Below, in pieces: positions 1 through 11,560 of a stretch of 64,000 nucleotides of DNA (its first letter is position 1; each line of letters begins with the position of its first letter). The DNA lies in NCBI GenBank assembly GCA_029379385.1, contig CM055612.1, positions 5,890,001 to 5,954,000 on the forward strand, written 5' to 3'. A program made the translations under genes and the position numbers. Below the pieces are notes generated by a model. The model made no database searches. It had not been told where the DNA came from and saw nothing but the letters and a program-made list of their open reading frames with translations. Origin of the DNA: Quillaja saponaria. Lineage: Eukaryota; Streptophyta; Magnoliopsida; Fabales; Quillajaceae.

Positions 1-85
1 ATTGGTGTAACAGGAAATAGCATAGAACCAGTCTTGTATTATCTTAGTGAAGCCAGTACGTTCATAAAAAACAGAAGAGCAATAC

Positions 86-3000
86 CTTCTGCAAGTGGTT
101 TCTCAGTATCAGTATCAGATGTGAATAGTAAGACAAATGTTTCCAGAAATTTCAGAGCCAGCAATTTTACTCCCACCGAACCAGGCTACAAGTGAAGCAA
201 TTACCAGTTAGCGAAGTTTTTCTTTGCAACCACAAATACATACATAAGCTTGACGTCTAAATTCTAATGAAATACCAATAAAGGAGAAAAGTTATTTTAC
301 CAAAAATTCAATAAAGAAAGCAGAGTCAACCACATATCCAAGTAAAATTAAATCTAAATTAGAGAATACAGCTTATAGTTAAAGCATGCCAAGTTCCCCC
401 ATCAAACCAAGATACCGAGTTCACATACTTCCTTCCATGACACGAACTGCAATAGATCGCAATACCTTTACCAAATTAAAAGTTAATGTAACATTCGAAG
501 ACAATTAACATATTACAGCAATATGTATTTCTTGTCATGATTTTAACAGCAACAAGTACAATGAACACCTAGCAAAAACTTACACAAATAGGTGGCCCCT
601 AACTGCCATATATTATTGACCAATTTCAAGCACCATATGCATAGACATCATCACTCAAGATGCATGAAAGTCCTTACCATCAGTGGAGAAACCAACAGAA
701 AAAAACGAAAAATATACATACACATGAAAATTTTCCACCTGTAGTAACATGCAGCACTAAGAGGAAAACCTTCGGTTAATAATCAAAATCATTAACCATA
801 GAAATCTCACAAGTCACAATCACTATACACTAACCTTTTGGTGCAGAAAAAAAAATGGTATAGAATAGTTCTATCCAAGGTCACCCACAATTATATTATA
901 AGTCAAATTAACAACTTTGAAAAATATAGCTTCTTTATCTAAGTTTGAATTTGAATACACAATGTCTGCATGACAGCTGTTCTCAATAGTTAAACCTCAA
1001 GAAACTTGAACATGGAGATTAAAACAAAAAATCATATAGTTTGCACAAAGATGCCACCTATGTAATAATGTAACTGTAGTATATGTTAAGTGTTAAGTCC
1101 AACATTATTTAGATGTGGTAATCTTGTGTTTATTGTTTTAATATCGATACAGGTATAGAATGTAGTATTTTATAAGCTCAACCCTTTCTCACTCTATTTT
1201 ATCAATATGGTATCACACTCTCCGTGTGAGTTTGATCTAAACCCTAGTTTTCTCAATCATAAAGAAGAAGAAGGAAAGAAAAACTAATGGTTTCACTAGT
1301 TCATCTATGGTTTTACTAAACCCCTCTTCCATTTTAGGGTTTCACGGCCCAATACATTGACATTAATAGGGTTTTTATTTTGCGTGAACAATGCCAGTGT
1401 GCCTGTTAGATTGTTTTGCAGGCTGTTTTTTAATGGTCATGTTTAGTTCGTTGGTTGTTTTGATTCTTTGACACAGCCTCATTCAAATTTGAAGAGTTTC
1501 AACATTTCCTTTTCGTTGTTGTTTGCATTGCTGACTTTGGCCATAGAAGTCTTTGGCGGATATTGTTGCAATGTAGCATTTTGAGCTGTGTTGAGTGTGA
1601 ACCAACAGGAGTCGAGTGAACTATTGTTTGTTAGGTTGTTGTATGCGAGAGGGAGTGTTGAGAGTTTTGATACATGGGTTTTACTTGTACAAGCTTAAGC
1701 ATTATATGCTTGAGTGTTAAGTTCCATACTGTTTAAATGTGGTAGTCTAGTGTTATTGTTTTAATATATATAAATGTTATAGGGTGTTGTCTTTGATGAA
1801 TCACAGATTCAAGCTACAACCCTTTCTCACTATCTTATCAACAGTAACATGAAAGCTTTGAAGGATAGCATAACAAGTAAAACAGATTTACACACAAAAT
1901 CTACCAGTACGTATGTAATAGGAAAAAAATTAGAGAAGCAAAGTCACTATATACCTCCAATGCAACAGCATAGACAGCATCCTTGAACTTAGCCATCCAC
2001 GTCCAGATCTCTTCTAGCCACCTCTCAACTTTACCACGGAGGTTGAACTGTTGAGCCTTTCTTATTAGCATTAATTGCAAATTACAAAATAAAAATTGGG
2101 AAAAGAGAAAAATGAAGAGGAATGTATTGAAATATTCTTTTAAAATAATGGAGGATAACATCCAAGCTAATTATCAAGAAAAGGAAATGTCTTTCTATAT
2201 TTGCATGTATTTGCGGGAAGTGGTGGATAAGAAAGAGGACAACAAAGAGAGAGAGACCTGCATTGTCAGCTCCTCCAAAACACTACAAAAGATTTTTGTG
2301 CCAGTGACAATAGATTGCCTCGCAACAATTGCATCACCATCTCGTAGAAGTGTCAATAGTACGGACATCAGTATCGGAGAATGCCCAGTTGCTTTCAAAT
2401 CGATCTCCCCAATTACCCTGTACATCCAAAATGAAATGGAAACACATGAAAGTAATGTGATGAGTCATACACAACATTGAACAGTGTCATCCACAGTCCA
2501 CACATAAAAAGGAGAAATACACAATGACCACAAGTAATAATGGAACAAAATGACCAAATGTCTGATACAAAAGTGATTTGTATAGAAGCATGACAAGATA
2601 GCTTAGGCAAATACCAACCCTTTTTCACAACAGTCATGAAGCTTGTGTTTCATTTCACATGAAAGTAATTGAGAAATCGTGACTCAAAAACACAGTGTAC
2701 CTCAATTACAAAAAAAGAAACATAATTTAAATAATTTGATATACAAGAAAATAAAGATTTATGGCGGTAACCCAATCAGAGTTCAATTTAAACAATGTCA
2801 TGTATGAATCATAATATCATATACCATAACAAAAGTCAAAAGCGTCCGCAATTACTTGTATAATTTGAAAAAATTTCAAATCTTAAGAAAGTAGGATGGA
2901 TAAGGAAGTAATGAATGATCAGGGTTTTCGAACTCACTCGATGAGCAATACCCGTACGAGGCTTTCGGGGGATGACTGAAGCTCGACCAAGTAAGAGAAT

Positions 3001-3140
3001 AGGTCGGCTGCTAAAGATGGCTCCATTGACAATAAAATATCTTTGGCTTGTCTCAAAGATGAAAGCTTGACGGCCAGGTCACCATGGTTGTTGGCAGCGG
3101 CGAGGAGAGAGAGTACTTGGTCTCTGGAAGCTCCGGCCAT
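86..3140 (-). CDS. Symplekin (5' part of gene, C-terminus beyond window)
   Basis: Symplekin/Pta1 is a scaffold of the nuclear cleavage and polyadenylation complex that forms mRNA 3' ends. Four coding exons are visible on the minus strand: 2938-3140 (start codon at 3140), 2258-2417, 1955-2047 and 86-185. All junctions are GT-AG and the frame is continuous, giving about 185 residues. The N-terminus reads MAGASRDQVLSLLAAANNHG, which I recognise as the conserved plant symplekin start. Later blocks include LTLLRDGDAIVARQSI, VERWLEEIWTWMAKFKDAVY and PGSVGVKLLALKFLETFVLL, the amphipathic helices of the symplekin N-terminal HEAT-like domain. The exon at 86-185 ends in phase 1, so the gene continues past position 1, and at least two thirds of the protein lies outside. 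Nothing seen is broken. The 1.77-kb intron 186-1954 holds an LTR-type insertion. Family assignment is firm. Exact orthology to Arabidopsis ESP4 is inferred. Confidence 0.88.
1075..1843 (+). mobile_element. Miniature LTR retrotransposon (TRIM-like) in symplekin intron
   Basis: Two related direct repeats flank a short non-coding interior. The left repeat is about 1075-1207 and the right about 1696-1843. Both contain GTGTTAAGT, a TTATTGTTTTAATAT stretch and CAACCCTTTCTCACT, and end in TATCAA(T/C)A. Directly after the left repeat comes TGGTATCA, the start of a primer-binding site for initiator tRNA-Met. Purine-rich GAGAGGGAG precedes the right repeat at about 1646-1655, like a polypurine tract. 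GTAAC stands at 1070-1074 and again at 1844-1848, a possible 5-bp target duplication. The interior of about 0.45 kb has no gag or pol. An alternative right-repeat start is TGTTGAGAG at 1656, in which case the left repeat has lost its first 45 bases. The insertion is opposite to the gene's direction and seems harmless to splicing. Confidence 0.6.
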
Positions 3141-3767
3141 GTCTGAACCAATAATGGATGGTGAATATTATTAGGAGTGGAAGATAAGGGTTAGTTTGGT
3201 TTTGGGAATTTGAGGTTCAATTGGGGTCTGGCAGTTAGGGTTTTCAAATGACGAGAAAGAACGGGGTCGGGCATGGAATTAGAATGGGTCTGAAGCTGAA
3301 AGAACAGAAGGGCTGATTGTAATTTGCGAAATGCGGAGTGGACCTTTGCACTTATGTGGAATGTGGATGGATGAGTCGAGTTGAGGGTTGAGGGAGATTT
3401 ATAGCCAACACGGGTGCAACTTGCAAGCGTTCGGTCAAACCCGATTGTCATAATTATGATCATAATAAGATAATTTGATTATAAAAATTTCAAAAAAAAA
3501 TAGAAAGTTAAATTATTATTTTTTCATAATCAAGTTCATAATAATCAGATTTTATCAACTAAAATGCTATATTTTCATATATCACGCATCACCCACATAT
3601 CATAACTTAACTACTATATATTTTTGATAATTTGAAATATAAAATAACTAACTAAATAATTATTTTATTAAATATAAATATAATTTTAATTAATAATTTT
3701 ATAACTTATAAGGGCTTTATATGATTATTATATAATTTAAAACACAGTTATAATCATTTAATAATTA
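3141..3767. other. Intergenic: symplekin upstream region and AT-rich spacer
   Basis: The first 300 bases are moderately GC-rich and probably hold the symplekin 5' UTR and promoter. From about 3470 onward the sequence becomes strongly AT-rich with no coding signal. Confidence 0.5.
3397..3404 (-). promoter_or_regulatory. Candidate TATA box of the symplekin gene
   Basis: On the minus strand this reads CTATAAAT, about 257 bases upstream of the symplekin start codon. The interval down to the start codon is less AT-rich than the flanking spacer, as expected of a 5' UTR. Only the motif and its position support this. Confidence 0.3.
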
Positions 3768-6700
3768 ACTAGTTTTTAGACATACATATTGCACGCAAGT
3801 CATGTTAATGATATAAATATATATATATGCTCATTAATAATTAATATGCATAGTAAAAAATTAAAATTTATAAAAAATAAGACTTCATGTTAATTATATT
3901 TAACAAATAAATCAATTCAATAAAAAGTTTAATTCATAATATATATTTTTTTTTAATATTCTAAAGATGCAAAAAGAATAAACATAATAGTATTATAATC
4001 ATAAAAATTATAATATTAATATTTTTTAATTTTAATATTATAATTATCTAGAACTTATTAAATAAAAAAATTAAGAAATTCAATTTTAAAAACTATTGAT
4101 ATATAGTTATTGATAAATATTAGATTTATTAATATGAAAAGAACTAAGACAAAAAGAAAAGAAAAAACTAATCGGTATCCTAACCCCAACCTTAATTATG
4201 ATATCATAGTCCTAATTATTGTATCCTAACACTAATTACGATACCCTAACCCTAATTACGGTAATTTCATTATGATACTCTAACTTTAATTACAGTACCC
4301 TAATCTAAATTATGTTATCTAATCCTAGTTACGATATCATATTCTTAATTACAGTACCCTAATCTCTTGTTACGGTACCCTAACCCTAATCACAATACCA
4401 TAATCCTAATTAAAATATCTCAATCCTAATTATAATACTCAAACCTTAGTTATGATACCCTAACCCTAGTTATGTACCATTTTGTTACAATACCCTAAAC
4501 CCAGTTACAGTACCATAACCCTAATTATGGTATCCTAACCCCAATTATAATATCCTAACCCTAACTCAAGTTACGATAACCATAATTACATTACTTTAAA
4601 CTTAGTTACGGTATCTGTACCAAAAATAAAAAATAAAAAATAGTTACGGTACCTTAATTCTAATTACGGCACTTTAACCATAATCTTAATTACTGTACCT
4701 TAACACTAATTCTAATTACGATACATTAACCCTAATTATGATACCCTAACCCTGGTCATGATACCCTAGCTCTAGTCATAAGACCCTAACCCTAGTTACA
4801 ATTCTTAACCCTAATCATAGGTACAATACCATAACACTAACATTAGTTACGGTACCTTAACTCTAACAGTAGTTACGATATCCTAACCCTAACACTAATT
4901 ATAGTACCCTAACTCTAGTTATAGTACCTTAACCCTAATTACGATATCCTAACTTTGACACTAATTATGACACCCTAACCTTAATTATAGTACTCTAACT
5001 TTAATTATAGTACCATAACCCTAATTATGGTACCATAATCCTAATTACAATACACTAATCCTAATCTTAATTACGATACCCTAAACCTTAATTAAAGTAC
5101 TATAACTCTAATTATGATACCCCAACCATATTTACTGTACCGTAACCCTAAATATGGTACCCTAACATATCCTTAATTACTGTACCCTAACCCTAATTAT
5201 GATACCGTAACCTTAACCTTAATTACGATACTTAAATCCTGATTATGGTATCCTAATCCTAATTACCGTATTCTAACCCTAATTATGATACCCTAACTAA
5301 TTAAGGTTCAATGTTAGACAACATGGGCATTGATTTGCCAAGAGTTGAGGTAATATTGATGTTAGTTCTGGTAGGGTTGCAAACTTTCGTGTTAGCAAGT
5401 TCTAAAGAATGTAAAAGATGACAAGTTTCAAGCAACCATATTTACTGCTTCTATAAGATGTATTGATTCTATCACTTTTTTGCCAATGAGTATTAACCTT
5501 ATAAGGAGCTGAAATTCAGGGTTATAATAGTTTACAAGTTTAATGCAAGTCACTTGAGAAGTCATTTTTCAGTTTTAGTATATAGTATCTATACCATTTA
5601 GTAATCTTTAACAAGAAATTAAATTGATATAAAATTAATGCAATAATATTATAATATTAAAAAGTATACATTTAATATTACTTTTCATTCACAACATTTA
5701 AAAAATAATTATTTATATTATAATTGTTTGTAACTTGCTAAATTAATAAAATTAAGAAATGTAGTTTTAAAACTATTAATGTATAGTTATTGACAAATTA
5801 TAGATTTAATAATTTTAAAAAGAATTAGGATAAAAAAAATCAGTAGTCATAAAATTATTACTAATATATTAATATTAAAATAAAGAAAATTTATGAAAAA
5901 ACCATATAAAAAAATTATTTCAAGTAAAATAACAATTAAAAAGTAATTATGTAATTGTAAAAACTCATAGGATATTTAAGAAAATAAAATTTATTTCACT
6001 AAAAGATAAAACAACAATATATAACCATAGAAACTATGCTCTAAATATTTTTATAAAACTTATTTCTTAAATTTGAGAAAAACTACAAAAATAATATAAT
6101 TTATTAGGAACTTATTAAACAATTTTTTTTGAGAAAATCAATATTAACTACTATTGACGTATAATTATTGAAATTTTTTTTATGAATTAAAAGTTAAAAC
6201 AACAATATTATAATCATGAAGTTGTACTCTTAATATATATATTTTTTATTTCTTCATAATTTATTTTTAAAATTTTAATTTATAAATTTAAGAAAATCTA
6301 AGGAAATTAAGATTATTAGGCAATTATTAAAAAATTAAATTAAATTTTAATTACTATCGACATTTAATTATTAAAAAAAATACAGATTTATTAATATTAA
6401 GAAGAAGTAAAAAGTTATCAATAGTTCTAAAGTTAATACAGTCATATTAATATTAAAATGGAAAAGAAATAGGAAAATAGTAGTCTATATGAAGTAAAAT
6501 AATCTAAGGATATCTATATAATAATAAAAACTCATAAAGATATTTAAGGAATTTTTTTTTTTTTTAGCCTTTAAGTCATTTTTATATATAATATAGATAA
6601 TATGACTTTCAATTAAAATTAAATAATTATAAGTAAAAACAAACAAACTTTTACTACGTTAAATCGATGACTTAGTTTTTGGATTAAACTAATATTTTGG

Positions 6701-8255
6701 TCCCAAAAAAATGTTCAACTTATTAATGTCATACTCGAATGTTTAATTTTGTCAATCAAATCTCTTTAAAAAGTTAATTTATAAATTTTTACCTTTCAAT
6801 GTTAATTTACCAAATAAAACCTTGAAAGACAGTGACAACTATCGTCAGGATCCACCAGAGATAACGATAATCATCTTTAGGATCTGCTAAATTACAGACA
6901 ACAATTATCAAACCTGAATGAGATGACTACATCCACCGTTAGGAAAACAACCAAAAACACTTGCAACCACTGTTAGAAGCTGCCAGAAATAGTGACATTC
7001 ACAATCAAGTATTTGAAGCATAATTCTAATTATAATTCTTTATGTGATCCAATATTGTATATTTTAATTTAAACCAATTCAACGGATCCAAATGCATCCT
7101 TAAGGACTTGATTGATGGAATTAAACATTGAGGGGCGGATTGATAAGTTGAGAATATTTAAGGGATCAAACTTGATACACGTGTGTGCTTACAATATATA
7201 TATATATGGTATATATAAAAAGTGGTTTAAGAGAAAAATATTTTGATTTTTTTAAATATCCTTATGAACTTTTATAATTACATAGTTATCTTTAGTTGTT
7301 ATTTTGGTATAAATAATAATTATTTATTTCTTTTTTTTCTATTTTATCTCCATTTTAATATCAATAAGATTGTAATTATTTTAGGATTATTGATTTCTTT
7401 TTTATTAATTCTTTTTAATATTAATAAATTTATAACTTTTGTTGACAATTAAATATCAATAGTAATTAAGATTAACTTTCTCAATTTTTTTTGTTTAATA
7501 ACTTCCTAATAATTATAATTTTTTAAGTTATTCTCAAATTTATGAATTAAAATTTTAAAAAATTAAGATGAATTAAAAGAAATATTAAGTGTGTTTTCAT
7601 AATTATAATATTATTGTTTTAACTTTAATAATTCATAATTTTTTTATATTTTTTTAATAATTATAGTCAATAGTAGTTAAAATTAAAATTTTCATTTTTT
7701 TGGTTTAGTAGGTTTCTAATAATTATAATGTTTTTTACTTCTTCTCAAATTTAAGAAATATTATTTTTTAAATACTATGAATTGAAAAAATATTAAGAGT
7801 ATAGTTTTATGATTATGAATATTATTGTTTTAACTTTTAATTCATCTCCCATTATAAGAATTATATAAATATATATATATATATATAAGTATTTATGAAT
7901 TTAATTTTTTTAAATTTCTCTATTTGTTTATGATAGAAAAGTGGTTTAGTAGAATAAATTTTATTTTCTTAAATACCTTATAGGTTTTTACTATGACTTA
8001 AATATTTTTTTAGTTCTTATTTTACTTCAAATAGGATATTTACTTTATTTTATTTTTTATTTCTTTTCTAATTCATCTATATTTTAAAATATTATTGTGT
8101 TAACTTTTCTTCCATCTTTAAAATTTGAAAAAATTATATGATTGTATTATGAATTATATCTTTTCATGAATTTATCTATTTGTACAATGTCATTACATAT
8201 ATGAATATATCATAAACATGATCTGTATACAAACGCGTGTGCCACAAAAACTAGT
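3768..8255. mobile_element. 4.5-kb palindromic (foldback) element with Helitron-like ends
   Basis: The left edge reads ACTAGTTTTT at 3768 and the right edge reads AAAAACTAGT ending at 8255. Inside them, the left CATGTTAATGATATA has a reverse-complement partner of the same type near 8205. The inverse match continues inward. The block around 5930-6000 pairs with about 7945-8030, 6440-6550 pairs with about 7245-7370, and 6700-6760 pairs with about 7100-7170, placing the centre near 6930. Each arm also repeats internally an AT-rich unit of roughly 200 bases that includes a CTATTGAC(A/G)TATA-like core. The ends resemble plant Helitron 3' termini (short GC-rich hairpin such as ACGCGTGT, then CTAGT). 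No helicase or transposase was found, so it is non-autonomous. Two Helitron copies joined 5' to 5' would give the same picture. Confidence 0.6.
4172..5305. repeat. Degenerate 20-bp minisatellite with CCCTAA-like steps
   Basis: About 55 imperfect copies of a unit close to TACCCTAACCCTAATTACGA run through this stretch, with A/G and C/T variants at the GATAC step and some units shortened or doubled. The CCCTAACCCTAA core resembles a telomeric hexamer, but the intervening TTACGATAC makes it a complex minisatellite rather than telomere sequence. It lies inside the left arm of the palindromic element and has no matching block in the right arm, which suggests later expansion or insertion. Confidence 0.85.
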
Positions 8256-11200
8256 ATATATATATATATATAAAATTTTATATGCAAGTGGTGGAAGAGG
8301 AAAGTGTTACTGTCTATTTAATAGTTTAGAGTGAGAGTGAATGGAAGAAGAAGAGAGTATAGAAAAGAAAGACACTTACCATTCATCTTATTTACAAGTT
8401 TAAGAAAATGAATGGAGATGAGAGGATACATTTATTGTTTGGGAGCTCAAGGGAGATTTTACGATTATACCTTTACAATATTTTATTTGGATATTAGTAG
8501 GCATTTAATAGAAAGGATAAGAGTATATTAGTTAATATATGCAATAATCATAATATATTTTATCATCTTCTTTTAAATCCTCTTATTTTGGAAAAATTAA
8601 AAATTTGGGATTTAGAAAGGTAGTACCCTTATATTTTCTCTCCCTTCTTTTAAAAGAAAACTCACAAACCAAAGATTTAGTATCGTATTCTGATCTCATA
8701 TCCTTTACTCTCATTCCATTCCATTTCATTCTCTTCCTTTCAAATGAGTCTTCAAATTTTAAGTTTGTAGGAGAAAATATAAATAGTTAATCTAGGTGGG
8801 TGAAAGAGAATGAAGGAATGTGGGTGAGAGACAGGGACAAAAAGTCGTTTCGTGTCACACGATATGGCCAAAACTTTTTCGTATCACGCAACAACGACAT
8901 GAAACTGAAGTCTATTACCGATATTTAGTAGTATATGTGGGTATCCATGAGTATCCTTCTGTGTTAATGGATACGAAGGATATAATTTAGTATCCAAGAA
9001 AATTTATGCAACCTCAGTACCAGTGATGATGGATAAAAAAAAAAGAAATATTAAGAAGAATCCAAATTGAAAAAGGAACTCAGTAGTAGTGATGGACATA
9101 AAGATGAAAACTCTAAATTAAAAAAGGAAAATAGTTAAGAATCAAATAAACCATTGTGAACAATCAGACAAAGATACATGTTCAACAAATCAATACGCCT
9201 ATCATGAAAAACTATCAACATTCAACATCTCCCAAATTACAAATACCTCAATTTTGACAATTGAAAAAAAAAACCTATAGCAGTAGAGAGATCAAGAAAT
9301 ACTAAGAAATGCTATTTTCTCTTCAAATCATCATCAGATAATCTCTTGGCTCCTTTATCATTCTCTTTGATTGAACTACCAATTTATGAGATTAAAAACA
9401 CCTTTTCTTCTTTCTCTTTTTATTCTTGGTCTCCTTCCTCCCGTAATTGATGATCTTAAAATCTGATTTAGCTTTAAATTTTAAATTACATAAAAAAAAC
9501 CTTTTTATCGGGTTGCATGTGAGAGACTACAAAAGATACAGAAAAAGATAAAATCTTTATCAGGTTTTTGAGAAGTCGCTGCAAGAAGGAGAAGAAAAGA
9601 TGGAGAATGAACAATAAGTCATTTTATTTTTTTCTAATTAAATTAGGCTTATAATTGGGTTATTTTATTGATTTCATTTGGGCTGCTGAGCTCATATTAA
9701 TTAAATTACACTAAAAATTAAGTTTTTTACATATTTGTAAATTATATTAATTAAATCAGATAATTTTTTTTAAATATATGTTAAATAAAAATTTATAATT
9801 TGAATTTATTAATTAAATTAGTTTAATGTTAGTATAGTTTAATGTAAATAAATTTTATTAATTAAATTAGATAAGTTTAAATAAGTATATAATGTAGCAA
9901 AATTATAATTATAATTATAATTTATTAATTTAATTAGTTTAATGTTAGCATTGTTTTGTTGCTTATATTTTTATATTTCATAAATGGTTGGAAATTCAAA
10001 CACAAAAGTAAAAAATATAGTATATGAAGAACCAGAGAGAGAAAAAAAATGATATTGGATTGATGTATGGTGAACAAGTTGGAGAAAATCGTCTTCATAC
10101 AAAATATATTTAAAATATTTTATATTGAGTTATTTCATTTTATATATATTTAACCTTTAAACTTGTCTAAATAATTATTTTATATTTTACAAATAACTTA
10201 CAAAATTTATTTTATAATATTTTCACAAGTTTCTTTATATTTCCAAAATTGCACACTATTTCTATAATGTTTCCGATACATTTTCGTTTCCATACTGACC
10301 GATACAATGCCTCGACACGACATTTTAATCCTTAGGTGAGAGAGAGAAAGGGATAGGACAAAGGGGAAAAGTAGGAGAATATGAGGGTGTGAGAGGTCAT
10401 TTTCATTTTGATAGTGGTATATATATACTAGATTTATTCGTGCATGCACGAATTATATTATTTTAGTTTTAAAGCTTAAAAGTTTTTTATTTTATTTTGT
10501 GAGATTGATTATTAACAACATTATAAACTTATATTTATTATTTTATCTTAAAAGTATCATATAATGTGAATTTTTAATTTTTTAAATATATTTTATTACA
10601 TATATTTTTAATTTTGAATATGCATATATTTTTTCTATTTAATAAAAGAAATTAAAAATTGAGCAACAATAATAATTGTTTACTTGATTTAAACATAGAT
10701 TTACTGTAATTTTTTTCACAATTGATAAACTATAATAAGTAATGAAGAAATCACTCAAAAAATTATTCATTATAATAATTTTTTGATATTTTATTTCTTA
10801 AAATTAAGTTATTTTATAAATGGAGACAACTTAAATTAGGTTTATTCATGTACGTGCAATGTATATTATTTTTTCAAACACTCTTGATGGAAAAACAAAA
10901 ATTTTAATTTCAAAAACATCAATATCAAATTGAAAAAATTAAATAATTTTATTTTATATAGAATGATCTGCTTTAATATATTAACATTCAAACATTGGTG
11001 AGTTTCAACGAACAAAATTGGATTAAGAAAAAAAACAACAAAATGGATAGGAGTAGGACCTTCACCAACTGTAAGGAAAAAGGAAAAAGGAAAAAAAAAA
11101 AAACTTATTTTTATATAAAAATCAAATTTTTTCTTTAACATATAAAGATAGTAAGATAAAAAAAGAGTGTGGTAAGTTATAAAAAGAGAAAGTGTAAGAA

Positions 11201-11340
11201 TAAATTTAAATCAAGTTTTTAATTTGGTTGAATGCAGAAGTGTGATAGGTTATAAAAATAAATTAATAAACAAACCAATTAATTTTATTTTTAGTTATAA
11301 ATTTTGAAGTAAAAATAAAATAAAAATGATCTTAAGAGAA
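8256..11340. other. Intergenic AT-rich region with transposon relics
   Basis: No gene is supported. There is a TA dinucleotide run just after 8255. Low-complexity purine or pyrimidine tracts at about 8340-8830, with alternating GGAAGA and TTCCATTCC elements, look like a decayed MITE. At 10427-10450 a hairpin of TCGTGCATGCACGA type next to CTAG forms a Helitron-like end facing the minus strand, and a similar but weaker motif occurs near 10843-10860. The short open frames here are compositionally AT-rich and unconvincing. Confidence 0.5.
10427..10452 (-). mobile_element. Isolated Helitron-like 3' terminus
   Basis: Read on the minus strand, this ends in a perfect hairpin CGTGCATGCACG followed after seven bases by CTAGT. 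That is the classic arrangement of a plant Helitron 3' end. The body would extend to higher coordinates, but I could not find a matching 5' end (TC start), so only the terminus is claimed. Confidence 0.35.
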
Positions 11341-11344
11341 ATTA

Positions 11345-11560
11345 AAGTTTTCCTTATATCTCTCCCACCTATTTTGGTGACGTCCTCGTCACGACCTCCT
11401 ACTGAAATTCAACTTTCTTGTTCCGAAATTGCCACAACTAATTTTTATGCTCCCAATTTGTCTCAGTATTTGGTTGTCCTCTCCATTTGACAAGATACTC
11501 GATATAGCCCAATATAATGCCTTGTTTTGGGATAACTCAGTGACCAATGATGTAGTCTAC
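11345..11560 (-). pseudogene. Ty3/gypsy polyprotein remnant, chromodomain end
   Basis: On the minus strand one frame reads YIEYLVKWRGQPNTETNWE followed, after a stop, by LWQFRNKKVEF and later TRTSPK-stop-VGE. This is the C-terminal integrase chromodomain and tail of a plant chromovirus-type gypsy element (consensus EYLVKWKG...E..WE, then a tail rich in TRTSP). At least three in-frame stops show it is dead. No reverse transcriptase, RNase H or integrase core was seen beside it, so it is a small fragment. Sequence after 11560 contains a TTTTAAAAATCGGAT stretch that may be part of another short repeat. Confidence 0.6.

Noticed and set aside
4172..5305. CRISPR-like array
   Set aside because: Units are contiguous, degenerate and only 20 bases, with no unique spacers between identical repeats, and the genome is a plant's. 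It is a minisatellite.
4172..5305. True interstitial plant telomere
   Set aside because: The plant repeat is CCCTAAA. Here six-base CCCTAA steps alternate with a TTACGATAC spacer, so it is only telomere-like.
7243..7452. Hydrophobic 69-codon open frame
   Set aside because: It is an Ile/Phe/Asn/Leu-only product of AT-rich DNA inside the palindromic element, with no coding signature.
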